Source of the DNA: Cordia subcordata | Lineage: Eukaryota > Streptophyta > Magnoliopsida > Boraginales > Cordiaceae | Reading direction: 5' to 3' | NCBI GenBank assembly: GCA_028554755.1 | Contig: JAPTOF010000014.1 | Coordinates: 2,356,001-2,420,000, forward strand | Length of the DNA: 64,000 bases | Shown here: positions 1-11,779 of the stretch, in pieces | Position numbering within the stretch: position 1 is the stretch's first letter | Layout: the number at the start of each line of letters is the position of its first letter | The notes under the pieces: generated by a model | Database searches by the model: none | Told to the model about the DNA's origin: nothing | The model's input: the letters and a program-made list of their open reading frames with translations, nothing else | Position numbers and translations under genes: made by a program

Positions 1-2
1 AT

Positions 3-1151
3 GTTGAACAACCCCCTGGTTTTGAAGATTCATGTTTTCGTAATCATGTTTTTAAATTAGAAAAGGCTTTATATGGCTTAAAGCAAGCTCCTAGAGCTTG
101 GTATGAAAGACTTAGTGGATTTTTGGTTGAAAACAATTTCAAAAGAGGGAAACTTGATTCAACCCTTTTTATCAAAAGAAAAGACAATGACATTCTACTT
201 GTCCAAATCTATGTAGATGATATAATTTTTGGTGCTACTAATGTTTCCTTGTGTGAGAATTTTTCAAAGTGCATGCACAAGGAGTTCGAGATGAGCATGA
301 TGGGAGAATTGACTTTCTTCCTCGGACTCCAAATCAAACAAGCAAAAGAGGGGATCTTCGTAAATCAAGCCAAATACACCAAGGAAATTATCAAGAAATT
401 TGGACTTGAAGATGCAAAGGAAATTGGAACTCCCATGAGTCCCTCAACAAAGCTAGATAAAGATAAGAAAGGTAAATCAGTAGACGAGAAGAAATATAGA
501 GGTATGATCGGTAGCCTATTATATTTAACTGCCTCTAGACCTGATATCATGTTCTCGGTGTGCTTATGTGCTAGATTTCAATCGAATCCTAAGGAAATTC
601 ACTTAACTGTAAAAAGAATAATTAGATATCTTAAGGGAACAATTAATTTAGGGCTTTGGTATGCTAAAGGAACGTCATTTGATCTATGTGGTTTTTCTGA
701 TGTTGACTATGCTGGTTGCAAAGTAGATCGTAAGAGCACTAGTGGAACATGCCAATTCCTAGGACATTCCTTAGTATCTTGGTCTTGTAGGAAACAAAAT
801 AGCGTTGCTATTTCCACCACTGAAGCTAAATATATTGCAGCTGGTAGTTGTGTGGCACAAATATTGTGGATGAAACAAAATTTACTTGATTATGGATTGA
901 ATTATGATCATATTCCTATATATTGTGATAATACTAGTGCAATTAATCTTACTAAGAACCCAATTCAACACTCAAGAACTAAGCATATTGAGATTAGGCA
1001 CCATTTCATTAGAGATCATGTACAAAAAGGTGATATAATTCTTGAATTTGTTGATACTTTACATCAAGTTGCTGATATTTTCACTAAACCTTTGCATGAG
1101 GATCAATTTTGCAAGATTAGGAGAGAAATTGGAATGATAAAATGTAGTTAG
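3..1151 (+). CDS. Copia Pol C-terminal part: reverse transcriptase end plus RNase H
   Basis: This is the 3' end of a Ty1/copia polyprotein; the frame is open from base 3 to the TAG at 1149-1151, so the true start lies outside the window. The start of the visible part has the copia RT signature LYGLKQAPRAWY. The catalytic Y-V-D-D is at 210-221. RNase H follows, with the conserved SDVDYAGCKVDRKSTSG block, the TEAKYIA motif and a C-terminal ADIFTKPL motif that closes copia Pol proteins. No stop or frameshift was found in about 380 residues, unlike every other pol in the window. It would replicate element RNA into DNA inside virus-like particles. The env-like gene starts about 410 bases downstream. 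Copia identity is very secure; assignment to Sireviruses rests on the downstream env-like gene and purine tracts. Confidence 0.93.
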   Translation, partial: VEQPPGFEDSCFRNHVFKLEKALYGLKQAPRAWYERLSGFLVENNFKRGKLDSTLFIKRKDNDILLVQIYVDDIIFGATNVSLCENFSKCMHKEFEMSMMGELTFFLGLQIKQAKEGIFVNQAKYTKEIIKKFGLEDAKEIGTPMSPSTKLDKDKKGKSVDEKKYRGMIGSLLYLTASRPDIMFSVCLCARFQSNPKEIHLTVKRIIRYLKGTINLGLWYAKGTSFDLCGFSDVDYAGCKVDRKSTSGTCQFLGHSLVSWSCRKQNSVAISTTEAKYIAAGSCVAQILWMKQNLLDYGLNYDHIPIYCDNTSAINLTKNPIQHSRTKHIEIRHHFIRDHVQKGDIILEFVDTLHQVADIFTKPLHEDQFCKIRREIGMIKCS

Positions 1152-1218
1152 ATGGCATATATATGTATTTATGTGGCTTGAGTATAGAAAATAAGCAATT
1201 TATGCACTTTCTGACCAA

Positions 1219-1371
1219 GCCGGTCGACCAAGCCGGTTGATCGACTGATGCCTTAGGCGTCCAGCTGAAAGGATTTTTTTTAATGAGCTCTCTGATTTGG
1301 CTGGTCGACCTAGCCGGTCGACCCCCCGCGACCAGCCGGTCGACCGATTGAACGCGGACAGGGTTAAAAAT
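1219..1371 (+). promoter_or_regulatory. GGTCGACC palindrome cluster between pol and env-like gene
   Basis: Four exact GGTCGACC palindromes lie at 1222-1229, 1303-1310, 1316-1323 and 1338-1345, with degenerate copies between them. An A/T run (TTAAAAA, 1364-1370) follows the last copy by 18 bases, and the env-like ATG is at 1560. The same arrangement (palindromes, then a TATA-like run) is seen in the U3 part of this element's LTR. Whether it drives a separate env transcript is inference. Confidence 0.5.
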
Positions 1372-1559
1372 TGGGGGTTTTCACTCCAATTTCACCACAT
1401 TCTCTCAATTTCTTTTTAACCCTAACCAAAATTCGCTCAAACCCATCTCAAAATCTTCAATTTTTAACCGTTTTCTTCCAAATTTCTTCCTAAAATTGGC
1501 TTGCCCACTTTAAAAAACAAAAATTTTACCGATTATTTTCACAAAAACAATGCGAAATC

Positions 1560-2973
1560 ATGGTGAATCTTAGAGGAAAAAGTCAAGCATGTGGGAGAAA
1601 AGGAAAAAGGGCAAGAACTCAATCTCCTCCACCACCACCACCACCTCCGGCATCCAAGATTCAAGGGAAGCAATCAATTCTCTACGGTAAATATATCGTG
1701 GACTCTGACTTTGCTGGCACTGATATCTTGCCACTATTTGATAGATGGAATGCCTTTCTTCATTTGCATTGTGATGTACAAGATGTGTTAGTGATTGAGT
1801 TTTATGAAAATCTCGAGATACATTGTAGAAGCCCAAGACTAGAATTAGCTTCAACAGTTTGTGGGGTAAACTTTGTGCTTAACGAGGCCATTTTGCATAA
1901 TATATTTCATATGCCTATTGAAGGGGAAGGTCATTATAATAGTCAAGGATGGCCAGAAGGAATTAAGGGAACCGCCATCCCGGGTGATGTCATAAGATTT
2001 ATGTGGGAGAAAGTAGGGCCTAAAGATCCAAATTTGATTCTTCCACTATTAAGAGATGTTGATGTTAATACAAGGATTGCTCTTAAAATCATGAGTGAAG
2101 TGATTCTTCCTAGGAATATCAATGATGGGAAATTCCAATCATGGATGCTTATATCCTTTATAGCCTTAGGAAGAAAAAGGAGATAGCCTTGCCTTTCCTT
2201 ATCCTTCAGCATATGTTGCATATTAGTGGAAAGGATGGAGGAAAAACGACCACTCCTGGTTATGGTATGGCCTTAATGCACATTTTCTCGTATTTCAACA
2301 TAACCTCAAATGCTCCATATAAGATGTTTGCTTGGAGTTTTGACATGCTATATATGAACTTCATGGGTATTTATTGGTACAATATGGAGCCTATAAATAG
2401 AGAAATCACAAAAATTTGCCCCAAAGCACTCAAGCTGCAATTAGGAATAGAACTAAGAAGGGGACTACTTTCACCGACCCTGTTTTTGGCACCACAGGAG
2501 AAAACCTTGATGACATAGTTGGTGGGGTAGATATCAACCTTGAAGAAGATGAAGGGCCGGAAATTGAGGGAAATCCTAAAATAGGCATACCAAGAACCAT
2601 ACCCATGGTTGTTAGTTCCTCTTAAGAAGAGGAAAATAATGAGGAAGCTACTCTTAGGCAAGTGATGAGAGAATCCAGGGAGCAAACGCATATTGATGAG
2701 CAACGTCGACGAGAGGTTCGTCGCGGTGTAGGTTCCAGCTCAATGGGTGGTACTGCTTTTGGCTCGATGGATCAACAGGAAGACCCTTCTTTGATGGCTC
2801 AGATTTTGTCTCAGTTGCAAGCATTAAACACTGGTATGGGCAAAATGAGGGCCACCATGACAAGCCAATGGGACGAACTCACTATTTGGAGACAACACAT
2901 TGACTCAGAAGTGGCCTTTATGAGATCCGATATGAGAAACTACTTCAAGGATCATCATGATCGCGCACCTTGA
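1560..2973 (+). pseudogene. Sirevirus env-like gene, frameshifted
   Basis: The reading starts at ATG 1560 and runs in one frame to 2186. It continues in a second frame from about 2141 to 2518, then in a third from about 2416 to 2973, where a TAA at 2623-2625 interrupts it. So at least two frameshifts and one stop break what was one protein of roughly 450-470 residues. The N-terminus is basic and carries a run of eight prolines. The middle resembles the conserved domain of plant transposon proteins found after pol in env-carrying Sireviruses. The C-terminal third is hydrophilic and looks coiled-coil-like. I see no convincing signal peptide or fusion-type membrane segment. The function of this family is unknown; 'env-like' refers to position only. 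Confidence 0.72.
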
Positions 2974-3380
2974 TTTTCCTCTTTCCACTTAAAAACAATT
3001 TTTAGTTGATCTTTACGCTCTCAACTTTGATTACAAAATTAACTCTTTTATACATTTCTTTTCCTGCCTTTATATTGATTTTGATGATGCCAAAGGGGGA
3101 GAATTAAGTTATGATGCGGTATTTATGCATTTTTTGGTGATATATGGTTATCTATGATATATGGATGATGAAGTTATGATGTGGTATTGGTATTTATGCT
3201 TTGATGACATATGGTTATCTATTCACATTAGTTTGAATGGTATTTGTTCTTGCAAAAGAGTTTAAATTTGATAATCAAAGCATTTTCTCAAAAAGGCACT
3301 TTTTAAAGAAATGCACATATCAAGGGGGAGTATTTTTATCTCAAATCTTAAAAATTTGTCATCATCAAAAAGGGGGAGAT
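2974..3380 (+). other. 3' untranslated region with three purine tracts
   Basis: The purine motif AGGGGGAG recurs at 3094-3102, 3322-3330 and 3370-3378; the last abuts the LTR. Multiplied purine tracts are a described hallmark of Sirevirus genomes and are used to prime plus-strand DNA. No coding frame was found here. Confidence 0.8.
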
Positions 3381-4693
3381 TGGTAGCTAAATATTCATTA
3401 TTGATTTTGATGATGAATATATATACATGCATTATTTAACTAAATAGGTTCTTGTGAAAATGAGATGTCATCAATATGAAGCTTGGAAAGATATGAAGAT
3501 GTGCAAAAGGGTTATTTGAAGAAGAGAAAAGATGAGAAGGCATAAGGAGGAGAAGAGAAGACATAAGGGGTACCGGATTTATTTTTCTTCTTGCTCTTTT
3601 TGTGAAATGCCTATATATTGTGTGGACTTGGCTCAAAATATTTTTCTTTGTCATTGGAAAAATTTTCAAGTCTTACACTTTTGAAATAACATATGCACAA
3701 ATGTAGGAATGCACACATTGAGATAAAATAAGTTTTTGGGGTGTTTTTATTCACAACATGCATTTACATAGTTATTCAAAATAACTTGGAGTTGTGAAAA
3801 TGCACTTAATTTGTTTTTCTGCAAAATCTGGCTTTACTTCACATTCTGAAGTGGCCGGACCCCCCAGCCGGTCGACCGGCTGACCTGGGTGGTCGCCCGG
3901 CCTAATCAGAGAGGTGAAGGGAAAAGCTGGACCCCCTAGCTGGTCGACCGGCTAAGGCGTCCGGCCTAGTCAGAGAAGGAGAAGGGCAAGCCGGACGACC
4001 AAGCCAGTCGATCGGCTGAACAGGGGCTATAATAAATGCACTAGCCGTTTGTTACCGTTCTGGCCGAAAATCTTCATCCTTCTTCTCCTACCAAATCCCT
4101 AACCCCCAAATCTCTTTAAATACTCATTCAAATACACTTTCTAAACATCAATTGAAGTGTGCAAAAGTGTTTATCATCATTCAATCCATCTTTGAGCCAT
4201 TCTTGCAATATATTTGAGCTTTCAAGAGCTTGTTCTTTCTCTTCTTGAGGAAGATTTCAGATTCAATCTCTTTTCAATCTTGAGTATATACACACTTTGA
4301 GAGCTTTAATCATTGTGAGATATATCCATTTAAGCTTGTAAAGTGTGAGGAAATCCTATAGAGAGAATCTCTTGGGTTCTTTGAAGTAAGACTTCAAAGA
4401 GGTTGTAAAGAACTTGGTTTGTGCTTCACCAAGTTTTGAAGAAGCATTTTAGTGGAGATCTTTGAAGTCCTAAGGGGAGATTCCTTGGGCGGTGGACGTG
4501 GGCTTGGCCGAACCACCTTAAAATCGTTTGTCTCTCTTCTCCTTGCATCTCTATTTTTATTGTTCTTACCTTGCTTATCTTGTGTTTGATATATTGCTTG
4601 TTAGAAGTTGTAAATTTTCTGAAAATTAAAAAAAAAACAAAAATTAGTGTTAATATCTTAATTCACCCCCCTCTTAAGATATTTGCACCCACA
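3381..4693 (+). repeat. 3' LTR of the Sirevirus-type element
   Basis: It starts TGGTAGC immediately after the last purine tract and ends near ...CCCACA, about 1.3 kb, within the Sirevirus LTR range. U3 holds GGTCGACC copies at 3870-3877 and 3942-3949 plus degenerate ones to about 4015, then a TATA-like TATAATAA at 4028-4035. The R/U5 half (about 4330-4680) is similar to the LTR ending before 61444. The right end is less certain than the left because no target duplication can be checked. Confidence 0.8.
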
Positions 4694-4695
4694 GA

Positions 4696-4779
4696 TACCA
4701 ATAATAATGATAAAACTAATAAGAATAATAAAACTAATAATAATAATAATAACATACAACTAATAATAATAACAATAAG

Positions 4780-4852
<73 letters not shown>

Positions 4853-4858
4853 CTAATC

Positions 4859-4910
<52 letters not shown>

Positions 4911-4975
4911 TAATACCAATAATAATAGTAATAATAATAAAACTAACAATAATAATAATAAAACTAATAATAACC
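4696..4975. repeat. (TAA/AAT)n trinucleotide microsatellite
   Basis: About 270 bases of AAT repeats with sparse AAC/ACT/AAG variants. It begins at the LTR end and runs into the pararetrovirus-like fragment. Open frames through it (poly-Ile or poly-Asn) are repeat artefacts. Confidence 0.95.
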
Positions 4976-6183
4976 TCTCAATCTTCTGAGGATTTACATC
5001 ACCTTCATAATAAATATACTGAATCAGAATTTATTTCCTCTTCAGATGAAGGTAAAGAACCAAATATAGGTTGCCAGCAATGTGTTAATAAAATACAGAG
5101 TGAGGAAGACAATAATTATTATAAAATTCTTTCTTAATTTCAAGATTTTCAATTAAATGTCTTGACTAATGATAATATCATTGAATTACTAAGAATAATT
5201 GAGGATTCAGAAATTAGAGATAAAATCTTAGATTCCTTAGGCAAAAATAAGGAATTAGAGGAGACTATAGAGTTTTTGCATAGGGATTTTGTGCCTTATA
5301 ATCTTAAGGAAGTTAAGAGAAGGTTAGAGGATAGGAATAAGCCACCCTCAGTAACCATAGTTCAAGATCTTCAGATAGAAATAGATAACCTGAAAAAAGA
5401 GATAAAAATATTATCTCAAGAAAATGGAATAATAAAAGATAAAATAGGAATTCTAACTAATAGGTTAGATAAAATGGATAAAGGAAAAGTTGTTATCCAA
5501 GAAAGTGGATTAGATATAGATCTATTCTTAGGAAAGATGGAGTTTATAGCTTCACAAAAATGGTTAGTTAACATTACTCTTTTAATAAAAGGAGATTTTA
5601 AGAAAGAATTAGTTGCTCTTATAGATAGTGGAGCAGATTTAAATTGTATTTAGGAAGGATTAATTCCTACAAAATATTTTGAAAAAACCACACATTCATT
5701 AAGTTCTGCTAGTGGTAATAAATGGAGATTTTATATAAATTATCTCAAGCTTATATTTGTAAGGATAGACAGTGCATTCTGACTAGTTTTGTGTTAGTTA
5801 GGAATATGACTAATCAGGTCATTTTAGGTACCCCATTTCTTCATAAAATCTTTCCTATTAGAGAGATAACTACTGAAAGAATTGTAGGTAGTTTTGAAGG
5901 AACTAATATAATACTTAATTTTATTAGAGATCCAGTCACCAAGATGTTTAATGAAATGGTTGACTTAATAAAAGCTAAAGGTAATCAATTAAATTATCTT
6001 AGGCAAGAAATATCAATCTTAATTATAAAAGAAAGGTTAAATAATCCAAAACTTCAAGATAAAATTAAATTGATAATAAATCAATTTTCCTCAGATATCT
6101 GTGCTGATCACCTTAATGCTTTTTGGAATAGGAAGAAGCATATAGTTTCTATTTATTCAAGGCCTAAAACCCATAAAAGATAA
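4976..6183 (+). pseudogene. Endogenous pararetrovirus-like fragment (coat end, protease, start of RT)
   Basis: One frame runs from about 4976 to 5653 with an internal TAA at 5135-5137; it ends at TAG 5651-5653. It resumes in another frame from about 5722 to 6183. The first part is acidic and Ser/Glu-rich with a Cys-x-x-Cys pair, followed by a Lys/Glu/Leu-rich coiled-coil-like stretch. Next is a retroviral-type aspartic protease: D-S-G-A near 5629-5640 and the second I-L-G motif near 5821-5832. The final residues resemble the entry to the RT domain, after which homology stops. From family knowledge this order fits Caulimoviridae polyproteins integrated in plant genomes, not the gypsy elements nearby. 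Breaks: two in-frame stops, one frameshift, and loss of nearly all of RT and RNase H. Genus cannot be assigned; a divergent LTR-element protease is the alternative. Confidence 0.6.
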
Positions 6184-8003
6184 TAGTTTCTCAGTAAAAC
6201 TCAAATGCTCTTTTGCTTTATAAAATGAAACAAATGCATAAACATATGGAAGGCCACTTTGATTGACAATAAGGATGCACACACATGCATCAAATGTACA
6301 CAAATCCAATAAATACAACCATGCATTATCTTTATACATATACTGGTCCTTTTGTACTTCGTGCTTTTTATGGATATAAATAGCTTTTTATGTATTTTTA
6401 TTTTTTTCTAAATATCTATAAATATGAATTATGCATGCTTTTGTTTTTCCTAATTAAATTTATAAATCAATCATAACTGCAGACATTTACTTGATTAATA
6501 CAATGACTAACCTCAATTATTTTATTTAATAATTGTTATAATTAAAATTATTTTAGTCATTTTTGTTAAATATTTAATGGGAGGGACTAATTGATTTAAA
6601 AAAAGAGTGATTTGGACACACACACACACACATATATATATTCAGAACGGACTAACTTAAAAATTAAAGAGAAAACAATTAGGATTTGTAGTGATCATAT
6701 AGATTTGTTAGTATTTAAGACCATTTAATATAAATGTACCTATAAAAATTAATCAAATGGTGACATGGTATCTCCTAAAGCCTCTTAAATTTTGATGAGT
6801 AGCAGATTGTAGTTTGAGTAATTGATAGCTGTTGCATTTTAACTGTTAGCAGATAGCTATTTGGTTAGCTGATTAAATAACATGTGTTTGACAAAATTAG
6901 CTGTTGGATTAGCTGATGAATTCAAAAAGACATAAAAATATATTGGTATTACATTATTATGTTATGATAAATATAGTTATTATTACTATTTTTGAAATAA
7001 AATAATTTATTTTACAATTAAATATTTTTTATAATAATATTTTATTATTAAAGTATAATAAAATTACTTTATTATTAATAATTTTATTAATATTATAAAA
7101 TATTTATTATTCTAGAAATACATTTTAATTTATTGAAAATGTATTTTGTCAAGAAAAATAACAAATGGATAAATAAGACCTACACTTTTTTAGTATATTT
7201 TGATATAGATAGAATTTAAAATTAATTTTTGTGTTATTTTAGATTTATATTTTTAAAATAAAATATGAAAATGTAGAAAGAGAGGGAATAGTAAGTAGAT
7301 TTATAAAAAAGATATTGAAGAGAGGATAAAATTATCAAAATGAAAAGTGAAACACTAACCACTACTTGAATATTAATGTTTTAAAAATATTACTTCGACT
7401 CTGCAATCAGAAACACCAACTAAAACACTACTTTATTGAACAACAAAAATTGGAAGAAGTAGTGTTTTGACTTGGTAAAAAATCTAAACATTAGTTAAAA
7501 TACTGTTGTTGAACAGGGCCTAAATATACCTACAAAAGTTAATCAAATGGTGATGTGGTATCTCCTAAAGCCTCTTAAATTTTGATGAGTTAACTATATA
7601 TAAATTTATTTATTTATTATTTTTCATTTTTGATAGTCTTATTTGGAATCAATAGTTATATATTTTTTGTACTATTTTCTTTTTCACCTTCTCTTCTTTG
7701 AATTGAATTGACTAATTATTTTTTACTTTGCTTTATAATTTTGTAGATGCTATAATGTTTTACTTTCCTATAATTAGAAATTGATGACTTTTCTACTTTT
7801 CACATTACTATTTGTGAGAATAGACAAATTTTATTATACAATTTAAATCATATTTGATCTCATATTAACTTATGTTGCATCTAAAGGAGTCAAAAGCTCG
7901 ATCAAGTTTACATTATGATTAGAATATAATATTAAAATCTTTTAAAGTCAATATAGATTTTTAAAGAATTTCTCCTATACTTGAAGTTATTATTTGAAAT
8001 GAG

Positions 8004-8041
<38 letters not shown>

Positions 8042-8718
8042 TTGTAAATTTTCTTCTCCACTTTGTTTATTATGATATTTGATAAATATTATATAATATT
8101 ATAGAAAAATTTAATTTTCCTTTAGTACTTATTTAATATTATTTTGTTCTCTTTTTTTAATATTTTTTTTATAAATTGATAATTACTATCTTCTATAAAT
8201 TTTTTTTTCTCTTTCTCTTTATTAGATTATATTTACCAACTATTTTATTAATTTTCCGTAATGACATTTGCAATTTTGCATATTATATTTGCTAGAATAT
8301 ATAATTCAATTTGTGCTCTCTCCTTTTTAAGTTTATGTGGCATTCGAAGAGTTCGTTAAGTTTAATTGACATATAACTTTACAATACATAGACACACTGA
8401 CACACAAACACATATAGGTCTCAAGTTTGAATTATCAACTGGGTAAGTGGAGAACCACTATAAATCCTCTTCAAAAAAGAAAAAAAAAAGAAAAAAATAA
8501 AAAATACACACACACACACACATCTATACATAATTGTGACAGTTTAATACGAAAGTTTTAATATCATCTTATTAACATTAATTAAGACCCACTAACCCGC
8601 TTAAAAAGGAAAACAAATGAAAAAGAAAAGTGACGTGACAATTATAGCAACATATCAAAATGTTGACGTGGAAACTATTGAGCTTAAATGTTATTTTGTG
8701 AAACAATTTTATATATAT
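6184..8718. other. AT-rich DNA without recognised gene
   Basis: Very AT-rich, with short (CA)n/(TA)n runs near 6618-6648, an (AT)n run at 8007-8038 and (CA)n near 8503-8521. Apart from the repeat-flanked unit at 6731-7590, nothing coding or structured was recognised. Confidence 0.6.
6731..7590. repeat. MITE-like unit between 70-bp direct repeats
   Basis: A 70-base segment at 6731-6800 recurs at 7521-7590 with five differences by eye, all transitions. The 720 bases between begin with repeated TTAGCTG-type words and end GAACAGGGCC, an end typical of small plant hAT-like elements. Terminal inverted repeats are not clean, so class is uncertain. Confidence 0.45.
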
Positions 8719-10466
8719 TGTTGGATATATTGGCTTAATATATGATTAATTACGTTTTGATGATGCCATAATTGTGTTTTGTTTCTAATTGCTACTACTT
8801 GAAGATTGATGAATATTCTATACAGTAGCATTATTGGAGCAAAGAAAAAGAGATAGGGCAATGCTTATGAAGCATGATTCATGGAGCTTGAGTAACCTGT
8901 AGTTATATTTCTTTTCTTTCTTTAGTCTTATGCTAAGTTGATCTTAGTACAAAAATAAATGCTATGAGCTCAATAAAATCAAGTACATTACATGCATTCT
9001 TCATGCATTTTGTTCCTTAAGTCTTGTTTATTATACTTGATCATCTTTTCTCCTTAATATATATTTATATATACCTTCTATTCTCTTACACTTATGTGCA
9101 CATGCCTTCATTTGCATATAAAACAACTTTTCTTGTAGAAAATTTAGCTTTGAACTCCATAGTTTTGCATTATGAAGCTACATGCACCATAGTACTCTCC
9201 ATTACATTTATATTTGGCAACTTTGATAGATATATGTGCTTATATGTATACATATGCATATATTAGCATAGCTCTATAGTAAAAGTGGACTATTTTGAGT
9301 ATAGAGTTTGCATTATAGGTAGAGAAGCATTTTTGTTTATGACTATTACCCATTGGATAAAACTATTACATGTAAAGTCTTTTCTCATGCATAAAATCTG
9401 AAATCTTATTTTAAGAAGATTTAATCTTGCATTTAAGGTTTGGAAAATAAGTTGGTGATAGCATTTATTATTAATATGATTTTAGATGAATAGTGGTTGT
9501 TTGAGCTTGCAAAAATCTGTAGAAAAACGCTTCTACTGTTGATATGATGTGTAATTACTTTTTGGTAAAAAGTAAAGACAGCTTTTCAGCTTTTTCTGCA
9601 ACTACTAGTTTACACAGGCGGTCGACCGGTAGTGTGCTCTGATAGAAATAGGGAGCATATTTGGTCTACTGGAACATTTAGGCTATCGATTGATAGAGTG
9701 TTCCGGTAAGGCCTTTTTACCTTCTGGAACTGCCAAAACACCCAAGGGGTTGCCGATAGAGTATTTTGGCACCCCCTCTGAGATGCTTTTAAAATTTGAC
9801 CATTGGGAGATTTACTTTTTGGACTTCTAAATACATTCCTCTCCTCCCAACTCATATACAACTTGATGAAAACATATTTACAAGCTCTTTAGCATTCAAT
9901 ATATTCTCTTTTCTGCAATCTTGCCTCATTTATTACTATCTTCGTTGATTGCACATTATTAGCATTCACTGATCAAGTTCTTAATCTAATAAATTGCTTA
10001 TCTACTTAGAGCAACATAAGAAGGTTTAAATACCTTTGTACACTTGCTCAAAAGAAGTTCTTGTATACTAACCTCTCTAAAATCGCTTTAGGTGTGAATT
10101 TTCTTTGCTCTTGGGTAGCATAATTGTGAGGAACATCTCTCAAGAGTCAAGAGTTGAAATCTTCAAGTATTGGGCTAATATTTGTGGTCCTTTCTATGCT
10201 TTTACAACGTACTAAGCAAAAAGCTGATTCACTAGTGAAGTTTCTGAAATCGTAAGGGAAGACCTTAGGTAGTGGACTAGGCCCTCGGGAGTTCGAAACA
10301 CTCTAAAATGCTGCATGTGATATTCTTAACCCTACTCTCTTTATATTTCGAGTATTTACTGTGAATTTTGTGTGCTTTTGCTTGAGATAATTGTTAAGAG
10401 TTTTTAGTGCTTAAATTGTGCCAATAATCCAATTCACCCCCCCTTGGATTCATTCTCTGGGCAACA
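8719..10466 (+). mobile_element. Solo LTR, copia Sirevirus-like
   Basis: It starts TGTTGG and ends GCAACA, a perfect TGTTG/CAACA inverted terminus. It is flanked by the same five bases TATAT at 8714-8718 and 10467-10471. No internal region or second LTR is present, so it is a solo LTR left by LTR-LTR recombination. A GGTCGACC palindrome is at 9620-9627. The end (CAATTCACCCCCCC run before the terminus) and the layout downstream of 10080 resemble the LTRs at 3381-4693 and before 61444. The flanking repeat is low complexity, so the duplication is supportive rather than decisive. Confidence 0.78.
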
Positions 10467-11779
10467 TATATTATATAAATATTTTAGTAGGCAACTTAAA
10501 TAGGCTAAAACAATATGTATAGTGATGCGGGCAATCACTTTTGTCCTCAAATGCTAATAGAAAAGGAGACACACACACACATACATATATGTATATATCA
10601 TTTTTACATTTTAACAACTCCAACTCTAACCTTTAGATTATTTGAGAATTTTAACATTTGGATCTAACTATGACAATCAAATGCAAATACTTCAAAAAAA
10701 CTCAATATCTTAATTGATAAGTCTAAAGTTAGCTAACAATATTTTTTGGGTGTTACACTCAGAATAAAAGCGGAAGATGATATTGTAAAGCAAATGTTGT
10801 AGGTAAGATTTGAGCTTTAATAGAAAAGGTGCGTGAAGAAGTAAAGAAGGTAGACATGGGTGTGTTTATAGAAAATTCTCTTTGGTGAGTGTGGATGGTA
10901 GAGTGGGAAAAAAGAAAATAAAACAATAAAGAACAATAAATTAAAGGAGATTGAAAAATAATTAAACACTAAAAAGAGAATAAAATTATTTAAACAATTT
11001 AATTTCCAAGTTTTATGTTTTAATACCATCTTATGTTTTTCTTAACAGAATGGCTTAAATGAGACCATTTTGAAAAACTAATGGCCTTTTTAGAATCAAA
11101 AATAGTTCAATGGTCAAAATAGAATTAGGTAAATAATTTAATGACCTTAGTAATAATTTCTCATAGTTTATATATGTAGAAAAATTATTTTACCAATTAG
11201 AATGGGAATAAATTTTATTAATAAAAATTATACTTATTCTTTGATTGGACATAAATTTAAGTTTATGCATGACAATTAATTTTATACAGTACTAATCCAA
11301 ATTAAAATACTCTTATAAGTATTTTGATCAACAATAAAACACAGTATTACTTATTCTACTTAATACTATATTTTAATTAATTTACTTTTTTGACGCCATT
11401 GAAAGACAAAAGCTAATCATCCAATAAACTACACATGTTTTCCAACTAGAAAAGAACAAAAATTAAAAGAGAACATGTATTTTTAATTTTTCAAAATTTT
11501 ATTTTTCAATTCTTTAACTTTTTAACTTTTTAATTTTTAACTTTCAAGTTTTTAGATTTTTTATTTTTTGATTTTTATTTTTAATAATGATTTATTATTT
11601 TTGAGATAATAGAAGGGACACAAAATTATTTTTTCAATTTTATTTCATTTTTTATTGATTCCCATTAAAGTAGAAAAACTCATTTCTTAAGTTTGGTTGA
11701 GGAATGGGTCTTCTAACTTTTTGAAAGACTATTTTGTAGAAATGACCTCTTTAACTCCAATTAATCCTACCTAACAGAA
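10467..11779. other. AT-rich DNA without recognised gene
   Basis: Holds a (CA)n(TA)n run near 10569-10598 and homopolymer-rich T/A stretches near 11500-11600. Short open frames here have no recognisable composition or motif. Confidence 0.55.

Larger units (their letters stand above)
1..4693 (+). mobile_element. Ty1/copia Sirevirus-type element, 5' part outside window
   Basis: The order pol end, env-like gene, repeated AGGGGGAG purine tracts and 3' LTR is the known layout of Sireviruses (SIRE1/Maximus branch of Ty1/copia). The 5' LTR, gag and most of pol lie left of the window, so the target duplication cannot be tested. RNase H is intact but the env-like gene is broken. A GGTCGACC cluster occurs both before the env-like gene and in the LTR. 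Confidence 0.88.

Noticed and set aside
1219..1346. CRISPR-like or tandem array reading of the GGTCGACC repeats
   Set aside because: Spacing is irregular, the units are 8-14 bases, and the host is a plant retrotransposon.
4571..5137. Long frame with an Ile-rich repeat protein, and its reverse-strand counterpart
   Set aside because: It is translation of the (TAA)n microsatellite; only the end after about 4976 is real old coding sequence and belongs to the pararetrovirus-like fragment.
9024..9266. 80-codon frame as a host gene
   Set aside because: It lies inside the solo LTR and is rich in simple AT sequence.
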